Shown piece after piece: positions 27,181-35,075 of a stretch of 64,000 bases of DNA. A program made the position numbers and the translations under genes. Source of the DNA: Caulobacter sp. 17J80-11 (lineage in GTDB: Bacteria > Pseudomonadota > Alphaproteobacteria > Caulobacterales > Caulobacteraceae); contig NZ_JACSJI010000009.1 in the NCBI RefSeq assembly GCF_014349105.1, positions 1 to 64,000 of the forward strand, in the 5' to 3' direction. The notes beneath the pieces are model-generated. The model made no database searches. It saw only the letters and a program-made list of their open reading frames with translations, and was not told the DNA's origin. The first letter of the stretch is position 1; each line of letters begins with the position of its first letter.

Positions 27181-27334
27181 GGCGATCTCGTCTGGGGGAT
27201 CTCTTCAGGGCCGAAGCGGCCCGCACCGTTTCTTTATAGAGCGCGAGCGACGCCGACGCGACGGTCCGGTTCGAAGGGGGCGACGGACGCGGTGTCGCTT
27301 GCTAAACGAGGCTGACAGCCTGCGAGGACGCGCC

Positions 27335-28192
27335 GTGCAGTTTCCCGACATCGACCCGTTCGTTCCGTACCTGCACTGGGGCAACTTCGGCGTGCGTTGG
27401 TACGCCCTGGCTTACGTCGCCGGCATCCTGCTGGGCTGGTGGTGGGCGGCGCGTCTGCTCACCCGGGAAGCGCTGTGGGGCCCCAAGGGCCCGCCCCTGA
27501 CCAAGCTGCAACTGGACGACCTGATCCTGTGGATCACCGTCGGCATCATCGGCGGCGGCCGCATCGGCTACATCCTGTTCTACCAGCCGTCGATGATCTG
27601 GGAGTCGCCGCTCGGCATGCTGAAGCTGTGGGAGGGCGGCATGTCCTTCCACGGCGGCCTGATCGGGGTGGCCCTGGCCATCGTGCTCTTCGCGCGGCGC
27701 AACAAGATCGCCCTGCTGAGCATCGGCGACCTGGTCGCGCCGGCCGCGCCGATCGGCCTGTTCTTCGGGCGCATCGCCAACTTCATCAACGGCGAGCTGT
27801 GGGGCCGCCCCACCGACGCGCCGTGGGGCGTCCGCTTCTGCAACGCCACGATCGAGGCGACCTACGGCCACTGCCCGGCCGGCGTGGTCCCGCGCCACCC
27901 CAGCCAGCTCTATGAAGCCGGCCTGGAAGGCGTGGCCCTGTTCCTGGTGCTGTACTGGGCGACCTACGTGAAAAAGCTGCTGCCGCGGGAGGGCCTGGTC
28001 ACCGGCATCTTCCTGACCGGCTATGGAATCTGCCGCTTCCTGCTGGAGAACGTGCGCGAACCCGACCAGCACATGCCGGAGTTCCTGCGCGGCCACGTCA
28101 CCATGGGCATGCTGCTGTCGATCCCGATGATCGCCGTCGGCCTCTGGCTGATCTGGCGCGCGCGCCGCGTGGAAGCCCCCGCCGCCGCATGA
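27335..28192 (+). CDS. lgt: Prolipoprotein diacylglyceryl transferase
   Basis: Inner-membrane enzyme that transfers diacylglycerol from phosphatidylglycerol to the lipobox cysteine of prolipoproteins. 285 residues from the GTG at 27335, with GCGAGGACG upstream. Signature GRIANFINGELWGRPT, plus GLLIGVALAIV-type helix LIGVALAIVLFARR and HPSQLYEAGLEG near the C-terminal third; about seven membrane helices. It is the first gene of a three-gene unit with ATGA overlap to the next. Substrates in this window include the lipoproteins at 31175 and 60605. Confidence 0.95.
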   Translation: MQFPDIDPFVPYLHWGNFGVRWYALAYVAGILLGWWWAARLLTREALWGPKGPPLTKLQLDDLILWITVGIIGGGRIGYILFYQPSMIWESPLGMLKLWEGGMSFHGGLIGVALAIVLFARRNKIALLSIGDLVAPAAPIGLFFGRIANFINGELWGRPTDAPWGVRFCNATIEATYGHCPAGVVPRHPSQLYEAGLEGVALFLVLYWATYVKKLLPREGLVTGIFLTGYGICRFLLENVREPDQHMPEFLRGHVTMGMLLSIPMIAVGLWLIWRARRVEAPAAA

Positions 28193-29256
28193 GCCTCGAA
28201 GATCGGCTGAAGGCCGAGATCGCCCAGACCGGCCCCATGCCGGTCTCGGCCTTCATGGCCCGCTGCCTGTTCGACCCCGAGGGCGGCTACTACGCCACGC
28301 GCCCGCGACTGGGGCCTGAGGGCGACTTCATCACCGCACCGTTGGTCTCGCAGATGTTCGGCGAGATGCTGGGTCTGTGGGCGGCCGAGACCTGGACCCG
28401 GCTCGGCCAGCCCCCCCGCGTCCTGCTGGTCGAGATGGGCCCGGGCGACGGCACGCTGATGAGCGACGTGCTGCGCGCCGCCCGCCTGGTCCCGGAGTTC
28501 CTGGCGGCCGCAGAGCTGTGGCTGGTGGAGCTGTCCCAACCGCTGCGCGCCGCGCAGGCCGCGCGCCTGGCAGACGCGCCGCTTGCGCCCCGCTGGGCGG
28601 ACGCGCTTTCCGAGGTCCCGTCCGACGCGCCGCTGATCCTGCTGTCGAACGAGCTGCTGGACTGCCTGCCGACCGACCAGTTCGTGCGCGCCGAACGCGG
28701 CTGGGCCGAACGGCGGGTCGGCCTTTCGCCGGACGGCGAGCTCGCCTTCGGCCTGACCCCGGGCCATCGGCCGGCTGACGCGCCCGAGGACCTCGCCGCC
28801 GGCCTGGTCTGGGAAGTCTCGCCCGCCCAGGCGGCGCTAGGCGCGGAGGTCGGGGCCCGCATCGCCGCGCAAGGCGGGGCGGCGCTGTTCATCGACTACG
28901 GCCGCGACCGGCCCGAGCCCGGCGACACCCTGCAGGCGCTGAAGGCGCATACCAAAATATCGCCGCTGGAGACGCCAGGCGAAGCCGACCTGACCGTCTG
29001 GGCCGACTTCCCCGCCTTCGCCGCGGGGGCGCGGAGCGCCGGCGCACAGGCCGCGATCCTCACGCAAGGCGCGCTGCTGCGCCGCCTCGGGATCGAGCAG
29101 CGGGCCGCAACCCTGGCCCGCGCCCGCCCCGACCGGGCCGAGACCCTGGCCCGCCAGCTGGCGCGGCTGGTCGATCCGGCCGAGATGGGGACCCTGTTCA
29201 AGGCCTGCGCGGTTCACGCCGGCCCCGTGCCTCCGGGATTCGAGGAGACGTCATGA
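28189..29256 (+). CDS. MidA/NDUFAF7-type SAM-dependent methyltransferase
   Basis: 355-residue class I methyltransferase of the family that includes human NDUFAF7 (arginine methylation of a complex I subunit). Seen: the family block GYYATRPRLGPEGDFITAPL and SQMFGEMLGLW, the SAM site VEMGPGDGTLMSDVLRA, and LLSNELLDCLPTDQF. The start codon overlaps the lgt stop (ATGA) and its own stop overlaps the pgeF start, so all three are coupled. The bacterial substrate is not certain. Confidence 0.9.
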   Translation: MSLEDRLKAEIAQTGPMPVSAFMARCLFDPEGGYYATRPRLGPEGDFITAPLVSQMFGEMLGLWAAETWTRLGQPPRVLLVEMGPGDGTLMSDVLRAARLVPEFLAAAELWLVELSQPLRAAQAARLADAPLAPRWADALSEVPSDAPLILLSNELLDCLPTDQFVRAERGWAERRVGLSPDGELAFGLTPGHRPADAPEDLAAGLVWEVSPAQAALGAEVGARIAAQGGAALFIDYGRDRPEPGDTLQALKAHTKISPLETPGEADLTVWADFPAFAAGARSAGAQAAILTQGALLRRLGIEQRAATLARARPDRAETLARQLARLVDPAEMGTLFKACAVHAGPVPPGFEETS

Positions 29257-30029
29257 CCACCCCGCCCCCCGCCCTCACCTCGCCGCGGCTCCAGCTCGAA
29301 GGCGTGCGCCACGCCTTCTTCACCCGCCATGGCGGCGTCTCCACCGGCATCTATTCCAGCCTGAACCTGGGACCCGGCTCCAAGGACGACCCGGAGGCGG
29401 TGGCCGAGAACCGCCGCCGCGCCGCCGCGGTCTTCGAGGTCGGGCCGGACAATCTGCTGAGCTGCTACCAGACCCACTCGGTGATCGCGCGGGTGGCCGA
29501 CGCTCCCTGGGCCGGCCAGCGGCCGGAGGGCGACGCCATCGTCACCTCGACGCCGGGCCTGGTCTGCGGCGCGCTGTCGGCCGACTGCGCGCCCATCCTG
29601 TTCGCCGACGCCGAGGCCCGCATCGTCGCCTCCGCCCACGCCGGCTGGAAGGGCGCGCTGGACGGCGTGGTCGGCAGCGCGGTCAGCGCCATGGTCGCGC
29701 TCGGCGCCTCGGTCAGCCGTATCAACGCCGTCGTCGGCCCCTGCATCGGTCCGAAGTCCTACGAGGTCGGGCCTGAGTTCGTGGACCGCTTCGTCCACCA
29801 CGATCCGGGCTCGGCGCGCTTCTTCGGCCCGGTCGAGGGCTCGGACCGCCAGCTGTTCGACCTGCCCTCCTTCGTGCTGTGGCGGCTGGAGCAGGCCGGG
29901 GTCGAACACGCCGAGTGGATCGGCCACGACACCTGCGCCGAGGAAGAGCTGTTCTTCTCCAACCGCCGCGCCTTCAAGCGCAACGAGGGCGACTACGGCC
30001 GGCTGATGAGCGCGATCGCGCTGGTCTGA
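29253..30029 (+). CDS. pgeF: Peptidoglycan editing factor / multicopper polyphenol oxidase family (YfiH)
   Basis: 258 residues. The three zinc-binding residues of the family are in CYQTHSV (His), [11 protein letters not shown] (Cys) and [13 protein letters not shown] (His). Family members remove misincorporated amino acids from peptidoglycan precursors and show purine nucleoside activity. [20 protein letters not shown] at the N-terminus is diagnostic. Last gene of the lgt unit, joined by ATGA overlap. Confidence 0.93.
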   Translation: MTTPPPALTSPRLQLEGVRHAFFTRHGGVSTGIYSSLNLGPGSKDDPEAVAENRRRAAAVFEVGPDNLLSCYQTHSVIARVADAPWAGQRPEGDAIVTSTPGLVCGALSADCAPILFADAEARIVASAHAGWKGALDGVVGSAVSAMVALGASVSRINAVVGPCIGPKSYEVGPEFVDRFVHHDPGSARFFGPVEGSDRQLFDLPSFVLWRLEQAGVEHAEWIGHDTCAEEELFFSNRRAFKRNEGDYGRLMSAIALV

Positions 30030-30132
30030 GCCCGTCACAATCGATCTTAACGGGCGCGGGCGCGGCGTCGCGCCCCTTGCCCTTCGGGCGTTCGCTGCTA
30101 GAAGCGCGGCGTCAAATCGAAGGGCGCGTGCC

Positions 30133-31068
30133 ATGAAGCTGCTGTCGGGCAACTCCAACCAATCCCTGTCGCAGGCGATCGGCGACTACCTCGACGTGCC
30201 GCTGACCAAGGCGCAGGTGAAGCGCTTCGCCGACATGGAGGTGTTCGCCACCATCGACGAGAACGTCCGCGGCGAGGACGTCTTCGTCATCCAGTCGACC
30301 AGCTATCCGGCCAACGACAACCTGATGGAGCTGCTGATCTGCATCGACGCGCTGCAGCGCGCCTCGGCCCGGCGGATCACCGCGGTGATGCCCTACTTCG
30401 GCTACGCCCGTCAGGACCGGAAGACCGGCGGCCGCACGCCCATCTCGGCCAAGCTGGTGGCCAACCTGATCACCCGCGCCGGCGCCGACCGGGTCCTGAC
30501 CATGGACCTGCACGCCGGCCAGATTCAGGGCTTCTTCGACATCCCCACCGACAACCTGGTGGCCATCCCGGTGCTCGCCCGGGACATCAAGAACAACTAC
30601 GAGGACAGCCACGAGCTGATGATCGTGTCGCCGGACGTCGGCGGCGTGGTGCGCGCCCGCGCCCTGGCCGACCGCCTGAACGCCGACCTCGCCATCGTCG
30701 ACAAGCGCCGTCCGCGCGCCGGCGAGAGCGAAGTGATGAACATCATCGGCGACGTCTCGGGCCGCCGCTGCATCCTGTTCGACGACATCGTCGATTCGGC
30801 CGGCACCCTGTGCAACGCCGCCGCCGCCATGATCGAGCGCGGGGCCGCCTCGGTCTCGGCCTATGTCAGCCACGGCGTGCTGTCGGGCCCGGCGGTCGAG
30901 CGCGTGAAGAAGTCGGTGCTGAGCGAGCTGGTGATCACCGACTCCATCGAGCAGCCGGAGCAGGTTCTGGCCTGCGGCAAAGTGCGCACCGTCACCGTGG
31001 CGCCCCTGATCGGCGAAGCGATCCGCCGTATCGCCAACGAAGAATCGGTATCAAAGCTTTTTGATTGA
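30133..31068 (+). CDS. prs: Ribose-phosphate pyrophosphokinase
   Basis: Makes PRPP from ribose 5-phosphate and ATP for nucleotide, histidine and tryptophan synthesis. The 311 residues are standard. Seen: [21 protein letters not shown] (ATP region), [20 protein letters not shown], the Mg/PRPP signature [20 protein letters not shown] (abridged), and the PRPP loop [13 protein letters not shown]. Single gene with its own upstream region (30030-30132). Confidence 0.97.
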   Translation: MKLLSGNSNQSLSQAIGDYLDVPLTKAQVKRFADMEVFATIDENVRGEDVFVIQSTSYPANDNLMELLICIDALQRASARRITAVMPYFGYARQDRKTGGRTPISAKLVANLITRAGADRVLTMDLHAGQIQGFFDIPTDNLVAIPVLARDIKNNYEDSHELMIVSPDVGGVVRARALADRLNADLAIVDKRRPRAGESEVMNIIGDVSGRRCILFDDIVDSAGTLCNAAAAMIERGAASVSAYVSHGVLSGPAVERVKKSVLSELVITDSIEQPEQVLACGKVRTVTVAPLIGEAIRRIANEESVSKLFD

Positions 31069-31174
31069 CCGAGGTTCGTCCAGAATCCCCGTCGAATCAC
31101 CCCCGGACTGTCGCTATAGTCCGCCCGCGGTCGCGGCAGGCGCCTGACTTGGGTTCGAAGGGGGACGTGTCGGT

Positions 31175-32230
31175 ATGAGCATGGTGAACTTGCGGCGCGC
31201 TGCGCTTCTGGGCGCGTTCGCTTCGTCCCTCGTCCTGGTCGCCTGTCAGGAGCCCCCGGCTCCGCCGCCGCCCGCCCCGCCGCCGCCGCCGCCGCCCGTC
31301 GCCCTGTCGTCGGGCGTGGCCGAGGCCGCCGCGGCCTACGAGACCTACGTCAGCCAGGCGAAAGAAATTCAGGCGAACTTCGCCGACGGCGAGTCCATCC
31401 AGGCGTCGCTGCGCAAGGGCGAGTCGTACGAGGCCAAGCAATTGGCCCAGGGCGTGATCGCCTACGGCGCCGTGCTGGCCCTGCAGGAGCCGACCTTCGT
31501 CGCCGGGGTGCGCGAGCTGGGCCGTGACCCGGCCCAGCGCCAGCAGATCGTCAACCAGATCTTCGCCGACCCGGCCTACGCCGCCCAGCTGCCGGGCGCG
31601 GACGCCGCGGCCGGACGCGTGGTCGCCGAACTCACCGCCGACGGCGCGGCCGTGCACAAGGCCGGCTCGGCCGTGAAGCAGTCCGCCTACGACGTCCAGC
31701 GTCAGAAGTGGTCCAAGGAATTCGTGAAGGAGCGCGAGGCGCGCCTGGCCACGGCCAAGCAGCTCTCCTCGCAGCCGATCGCCCCCTCCACCGATCTGTC
31801 GGCCCAGCTGCTGCAGGCGGCCCTGAGCGGCACCGGCCTGCCGTCCGTCACGGCCGGCGCGGAGAAGCCCTACACCCCCGCGGTGCAGCGCTCGCTGGCC
31901 ATCGCCGCCCTGGCCGCCCTGGGCGCGGCCGGCGACGACAACGCCACGCAGGTGAACGCCCTGCTGGAGGACAACGTCGGTCCCTCGTGCCTGAACCTGT
32001 CGAAGCTGAACCTCTACCAGTGCCTGGCCGTCTCCAAGCCGCACTACGAGGACGTCTTCTGCCTGGGCCAGCACGTCCTGATGGACACCGGCCAGTGCAT
32101 CACCAAGGTCGCCGGCAAGATCGCGCCGGTGGGCGAGCCGATTCCGCTGCCGGCGGCGCCGGCGGCCCTGGACGCGGCCTCCAACACCACCAACGCGGTC
32201 CAGACCGAGGGCCCGAAGGGCGGCAAATAG
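31175..32230 (+). CDS. Lipoprotein of unknown function
   Basis: 351 residues. A signal peptide with lipobox LVLVAC (Cys 24) is followed by a poly-proline linker (about residues 28-43), which can span the periplasm. The rest is Ala-rich and helical, with repeats of Gln/Glu-Ala patterns and late cysteines (PSCLNLSKLNLYQCLAV, DVFCLGQHVLMDTGQCITK) likely to form disulphides. No family recognised. The lipid anchor would be added by Lgt. Transcription may end before rplY. Confidence 0.75.
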   Translation: MSMVNLRRAALLGAFASSLVLVACQEPPAPPPPAPPPPPPPVALSSGVAEAAAAYETYVSQAKEIQANFADGESIQASLRKGESYEAKQLAQGVIAYGAVLALQEPTFVAGVRELGRDPAQRQQIVNQIFADPAYAAQLPGADAAAGRVVAELTADGAAVHKAGSAVKQSAYDVQRQKWSKEFVKEREARLATAKQLSSQPIAPSTDLSAQLLQAALSGTGLPSVTAGAEKPYTPAVQRSLAIAALAALGAAGDDNATQVNALLEDNVGPSCLNLSKLNLYQCLAVSKPHYEDVFCLGQHVLMDTGQCITKVAGKIAPVGEPIPLPAAPAALDAASNTTNAVQTEGPKGGK

Positions 32231-32270
32231 GACGGATCAGCGCGCCGGCGCGGGCTCAGGTCCGCGCCGG

Positions 32271-32299
32271 TTGCGCACCCCCGTCGAAGCATGTATTAA
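32271..32299 (+). promoter_or_regulatory. Probable sigma-70 promoter of rplY
   Basis: TTGCGC (32271-32276) and TATTAA (32294-32299) with a 17-base spacer, a good match to alphaproteobacterial housekeeping promoters. The predicted start near 32306 leaves a leader of about 70 bases before rplY. Confidence 0.6.
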
Positions 32300-32330
32300 G
32301 CCGCGCTCTTAGATTCCGGGGTAACCCCCA

Positions 32331-32363
32331 CGCCGCGCCGGGTGCGCGGCGGTTTCGTTTTTG
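32331..32363 (+). promoter_or_regulatory. Terminator-like hairpin in the rplY leader (possible attenuator)
   Basis: An 8-bp perfect stem CGCCGCGC (32331-32338) / GCGCGGCG (32344-32351) with a CGGGT loop is followed by GTTTCGTTTTT, ending about ten bases before the rplY start. It lies downstream of the promoter at 32271, so it could be an attenuator in the rplY leader. If that promoter is not used, it may simply terminate the lipoprotein transcript. Confidence 0.5.
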
Positions 32364-32375
32364 AGGCTGAAGCAG

Positions 32376-32987
32376 ATGGCCGAGATCGTTCTCAACGTCG
32401 AAGTTCGCGAGCGCACCGGGACGGGCGCCGCCCGCGCCGCGCGTCGGGCCGACCAAACCCCGGGCGTCCTGTACGGCGGCGACCGCGGCCCGGTGCCGAT
32501 CTCCATGGAGACCAAGGCGCTGCGCAAGGCGCTGTACACCGGCAAGCTGCTGGGCCACCTGGTGACCCTGAAGTACGGCAATGAGACCCAGCCGGTCATC
32601 GCCAAGGCCGTCGACTTCCACCCGGTCACCGACGTGCCGCTGCACTTCGACCTGTACCGCGTCGAGGAGCACCAGACGATCAAGATCTCGGTGCCGGTGC
32701 ACTTCCAGAACCAGGAAGCCTCGCCGGGCATCAAGCGCGGCGGCGTGCTGAACGTCGTCCGTCACGACGTCGAGATCGCCTGCCCGGCCGACCAGATCCC
32801 GGAAGAGCTGCTGGTCGACCTGACCGGCCTGGAGATCGGCGACACCGTGCGCATCTCCAACATCGCTCTGCCGAAGGGCGTGACCCCGACCGTGACCGAC
32901 CGCGACTTCGTGATCGCGACCGTCACCGGCTCGGCCAGCCAGGCTGCTGAAGAAGCCGCCGAAGGCGAAGAGGCTGCTGAAGGCTGA
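32376..32987 (+). CDS. rplY: 50S ribosomal protein L25/general stress protein Ctc
   Basis: Two-domain L25 (Ctc/TL5 type), which binds 5S rRNA. 203 residues from the ATG at 32376 (MAEIVLNVEVRERTGTG). The N-terminal L25 domain has RRADQTPGVLYGG; the C-terminal beta domain has VPVHFQNQEASPGIKRGGVLN and DLTGLEIGDTVRIS. The acidic Ala/Glu tail is normal for alphaproteobacteria. The next gene, pth, is a conserved neighbour in this class, separated here by a terminator and a repeat. Confidence 0.95.
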   Translation: MAEIVLNVEVRERTGTGAARAARRADQTPGVLYGGDRGPVPISMETKALRKALYTGKLLGHLVTLKYGNETQPVIAKAVDFHPVTDVPLHFDLYRVEEHQTIKISVPVHFQNQEASPGIKRGGVLNVVRHDVEIACPADQIPEELLVDLTGLEIGDTVRISNIALPKGVTPTVTDRDFVIATVTGSASQAAEEAAEGEEAAEG

Positions 32988-33011
32988 TCGCCTTCACAAT
33001 CTGATATGTAG

Positions 33012-33045
33012 ACGGCCTCGTCCTTCGGGACGGGGCCGTTTCCTT
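33012..33045 (+). terminator. Terminator of rplY
   Basis: A 12-bp stem (33012-33023 with 33028-33039, one G-T pair) closed by a TTCG tetraloop and followed by TTTCCTTG. Confidence 0.85.
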
Positions 33046-33155
33046 GTGCACGTTCCGCAAAAGTGGAAGCCGGTTTTGCGTTAGAACGTGCACAAACTTT
33101 CAACTTGCGCGCATTCCGGGCGGTCGACCGGCGGCCACTCGACCTGAATGCGCGC
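33046..33155. repeat. Double stem-loop intergenic repeat, copy 1
   Basis: Two adjacent palindromes: GTGCACGTTC...GAACGTGCAC (33046-33093) and GCGCGCATTC...GAATGCGCGC (33107-33155), with loops containing GCAAAAGTGGAAGCCGGTTT and CCGGGCGGTCGACCGG. A second copy is at 58787-58890. The design resembles the RIME-type mosaic elements of Rhizobiales. It ends two bases before the SD of pth. Confidence 0.85.
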
Positions 33156-33169
33156 TAGGAGCTGCGTCC

Positions 33170-33790
33170 GTGCTGATCCTGGCCGGGCTCGGAAACCCCG
33201 GGCCGAAGTACGAGAAGAACCGCCACAACATCGGCTTCATGGCGATCGACGAGATCGCCCGCCGCTGGCGCTTCGGCCCCGAGCGCAGCAAGTTCCAGGG
33301 CATCGCCTCGGAAGGGGTCGTGGACACGCCCCAGGGCCCGCAGAAGGCCCTGCTGCTGAAGCCGCAGACCTACATGAACGAGAGCGGCCGCTCGATCGGC
33401 GAGGCCATGCGCTTCTACAAGCTGAAGCCCGAGAACGTCGTGGTGTTCTACGACGAGATCGACATGGCCCCGGGCCGCTTCCGCATGAAGACCGGCGGCG
33501 GCGCGGCGGGCCACAACGGCATCCGCTCCACCATCGCCCTGATCACCGCCGACTTCCGTCGCGCCCGCATGGGCGTGGGCCATCCCGGCGAGAAGGAGCT
33601 GGTGCACGGCTGGGTGCTGTCGGACTTCCACAAGGTCGACCAGCCCTGGGTCGACGGCCTGACCCGCGCCTGCGCCGACGCCCTGCCCTTCCTGATGCTG
33701 GGCGAGGACGAGCGCTACCAGGCCGAGGTCCTGCGCCTGGCCCCCGCGCCCAAGGCCGACCCGCGCCGGGCGATCAGCGCCGGCGACTGA
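33170..33790 (+). CDS. pth: Peptidyl-tRNA hydrolase
   Basis: Recycles peptidyl-tRNA released from stalled ribosomes. 206 residues from the GTG at 33170 with AGGAG at proper spacing. Family motifs: LAGLGNPGPKYEKNRHNIGF (catalytic His 19 and Asn 9 in this numbering), KPQTYMNESGRS, VFYDEIDMAPG, and GAAGHNGIRSTI. The C-terminal extension (APAPKADPRRAISAGD) is low-complexity. The SD directly abuts the double stem-loop repeat. Confidence 0.95.
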   Translation: MLILAGLGNPGPKYEKNRHNIGFMAIDEIARRWRFGPERSKFQGIASEGVVDTPQGPQKALLLKPQTYMNESGRSIGEAMRFYKLKPENVVVFYDEIDMAPGRFRMKTGGGAAGHNGIRSTIALITADFRRARMGVGHPGEKELVHGWVLSDFHKVDQPWVDGLTRACADALPFLMLGEDERYQAEVLRLAPAPKADPRRAISAGD

Positions 33791-33875
33791 CGCGTCGCAG
33801 AAGTTGCGCGCCGGCCGAATTGCTCTCACCGGTGTGCAAGGATAGGCTCCCCGGCCTGTTCCGGGGGGAGTAGAC

Positions 33876-33923
33876 ATGCACGCCGACCGCCTGCCGCCGC
33901 GCGCCCGCGAGCGCGCCCGATGA
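33876..33923 (+). CDS. Putative 15-codon leader ORF
   Basis: ATG at 33876 behind a very strong SD (GGGGGGAG) encodes MHADRLPPRARERAR. Its TGA overlaps the ATG of the downstream TPR/protease gene (ATGA at 33920). The large gene has no SD of its own, so its translation probably depends on this leader. Five of the 15 residues are arginine. Confidence 0.45.
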   Translation: MHADRLPPRARERAR

Positions 33924-35059
33924 GCGCCGATCCGACCAACGACAGCGCCGACAGCCCCCTGACCCTGCAGGGCATGTCCGGGGGACGCCGCCGCAAGCGC
34001 GGGCCCAACGTCACCGTCCTGGTCATCTCCGTCCTCGGCGTGCTCGGGGCCGGCGCGGGCTACATGGCCCTGAAGAAGGGCGCCCACGCCCTTCCGGCCG
34101 GGGCGGTCGCCAAGGGCGTGCCCTCGATCTCGGAGGCGCAGCGGTGCCTGCGCAACGGCAACATCCCGTGCGCCGAGGCCAACTACATCGCCTATCTGAG
34201 GCAGTATCCCGACGACGCGCGCGCCAACGCGATGCTGGCCATCGTCCTGACCGGCGACGGGCGCCACAAGGAGGCCTTGCCCTACTATCGCAAGGCCGAC
34301 GCGCTGGGGATCGACACCTACGACTTCTACGCCAATCAGGCGCGCAGCCTGGAGGCCACCGGCGACGTCGACGGCGCGATCAAGGCCAACTATCGCGCGC
34401 TGGACATCGTCCCGTCGCTGGTCGACGTGCGCGGCTCGCTGGCCGATCTGCTGGTCCGCAAGGGCCGGGCCGACGAGGCGATCAATCTGCTGGAGAGCTT
34501 CGACCGCTCGCTCGAGGACCAGGGCCACACGCCCTACTTCACCGCCAAGGTCTCCCGCATCCGCGCCGGCCGCGGCGGCGCCGCCGCGCAGCAGGCCGCC
34601 GCCGACGCCGCGGTCACCGCAGCCGCGGGCAAGCTCGCGGCCAGCGACGCGCCGGCGCCGGGCAAGGGCGAGACCCGCGTCCCGCTGAAGCGCGGGCCAG
34701 GCGTGCTCTATGTGCCGGTGAAGCTGGACGGCGGCATAGAGGCCGACTTCACCGTCGATTCGGGGGCCAGCCAGGTCAGCCTGTCGGAAGACGTGTTCCG
34801 CGAACTGGTCCGCCAGAAGAAGCTCGGCCAGTCCGACTACCTCGGCTCAGGCTACGCCGTGCTGGCCGACGGCTCCCAGGTGCCCGCCGAGATGTACAAC
34901 CTGCACTCGCTGACGGTCGGCGACCGCACCCTGCACAACGTCACCGCCGTAGTCGCCCGCGGCCGCCAGGGCCAGCTCCTGCTGGGCCAGAGCTTCCTGC
35001 GCCGCTTCAAAAGCTGGTCGATCGACAACCACAAAAAGGAGCTGGTGCTGAAGGACTGA
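33920..35059 (+). CDS. Membrane-anchored TPR and retropepsin-like aspartic protease
   Basis: 379 residues: a basic cytoplasmic head (GGRRRKRGPN), one membrane helix (about 31-50), a periplasmic part with three or so TPR units (about 65-205), an Ala-rich linker, then a retropepsin-like domain with the catalytic FTVDSGASQVSL (Asp near residue 280) and the second flap motif LLLGQSFLRRF. Single-domain retropepsins need to dimerise. The combination suggests proteolysis recruited by TPR-bound partners in the periplasm. Substrate unknown. Translation appears coupled to the 15-codon leader. Confidence 0.82.
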   Translation: MSADPTNDSADSPLTLQGMSGGRRRKRGPNVTVLVISVLGVLGAGAGYMALKKGAHALPAGAVAKGVPSISEAQRCLRNGNIPCAEANYIAYLRQYPDDARANAMLAIVLTGDGRHKEALPYYRKADALGIDTYDFYANQARSLEATGDVDGAIKANYRALDIVPSLVDVRGSLADLLVRKGRADEAINLLESFDRSLEDQGHTPYFTAKVSRIRAGRGGAAAQQAAADAAVTAAAGKLAASDAPAPGKGETRVPLKRGPGVLYVPVKLDGGIEADFTVDSGASQVSLSEDVFRELVRQKKLGQSDYLGSGYAVLADGSQVPAEMYNLHSLTVGDRTLHNVTAVVARGRQGQLLLGQSFLRRFKSWSIDNHKKELVLKD

Positions 35060-35075
35060 GCGGCCGGCGCCGGAT

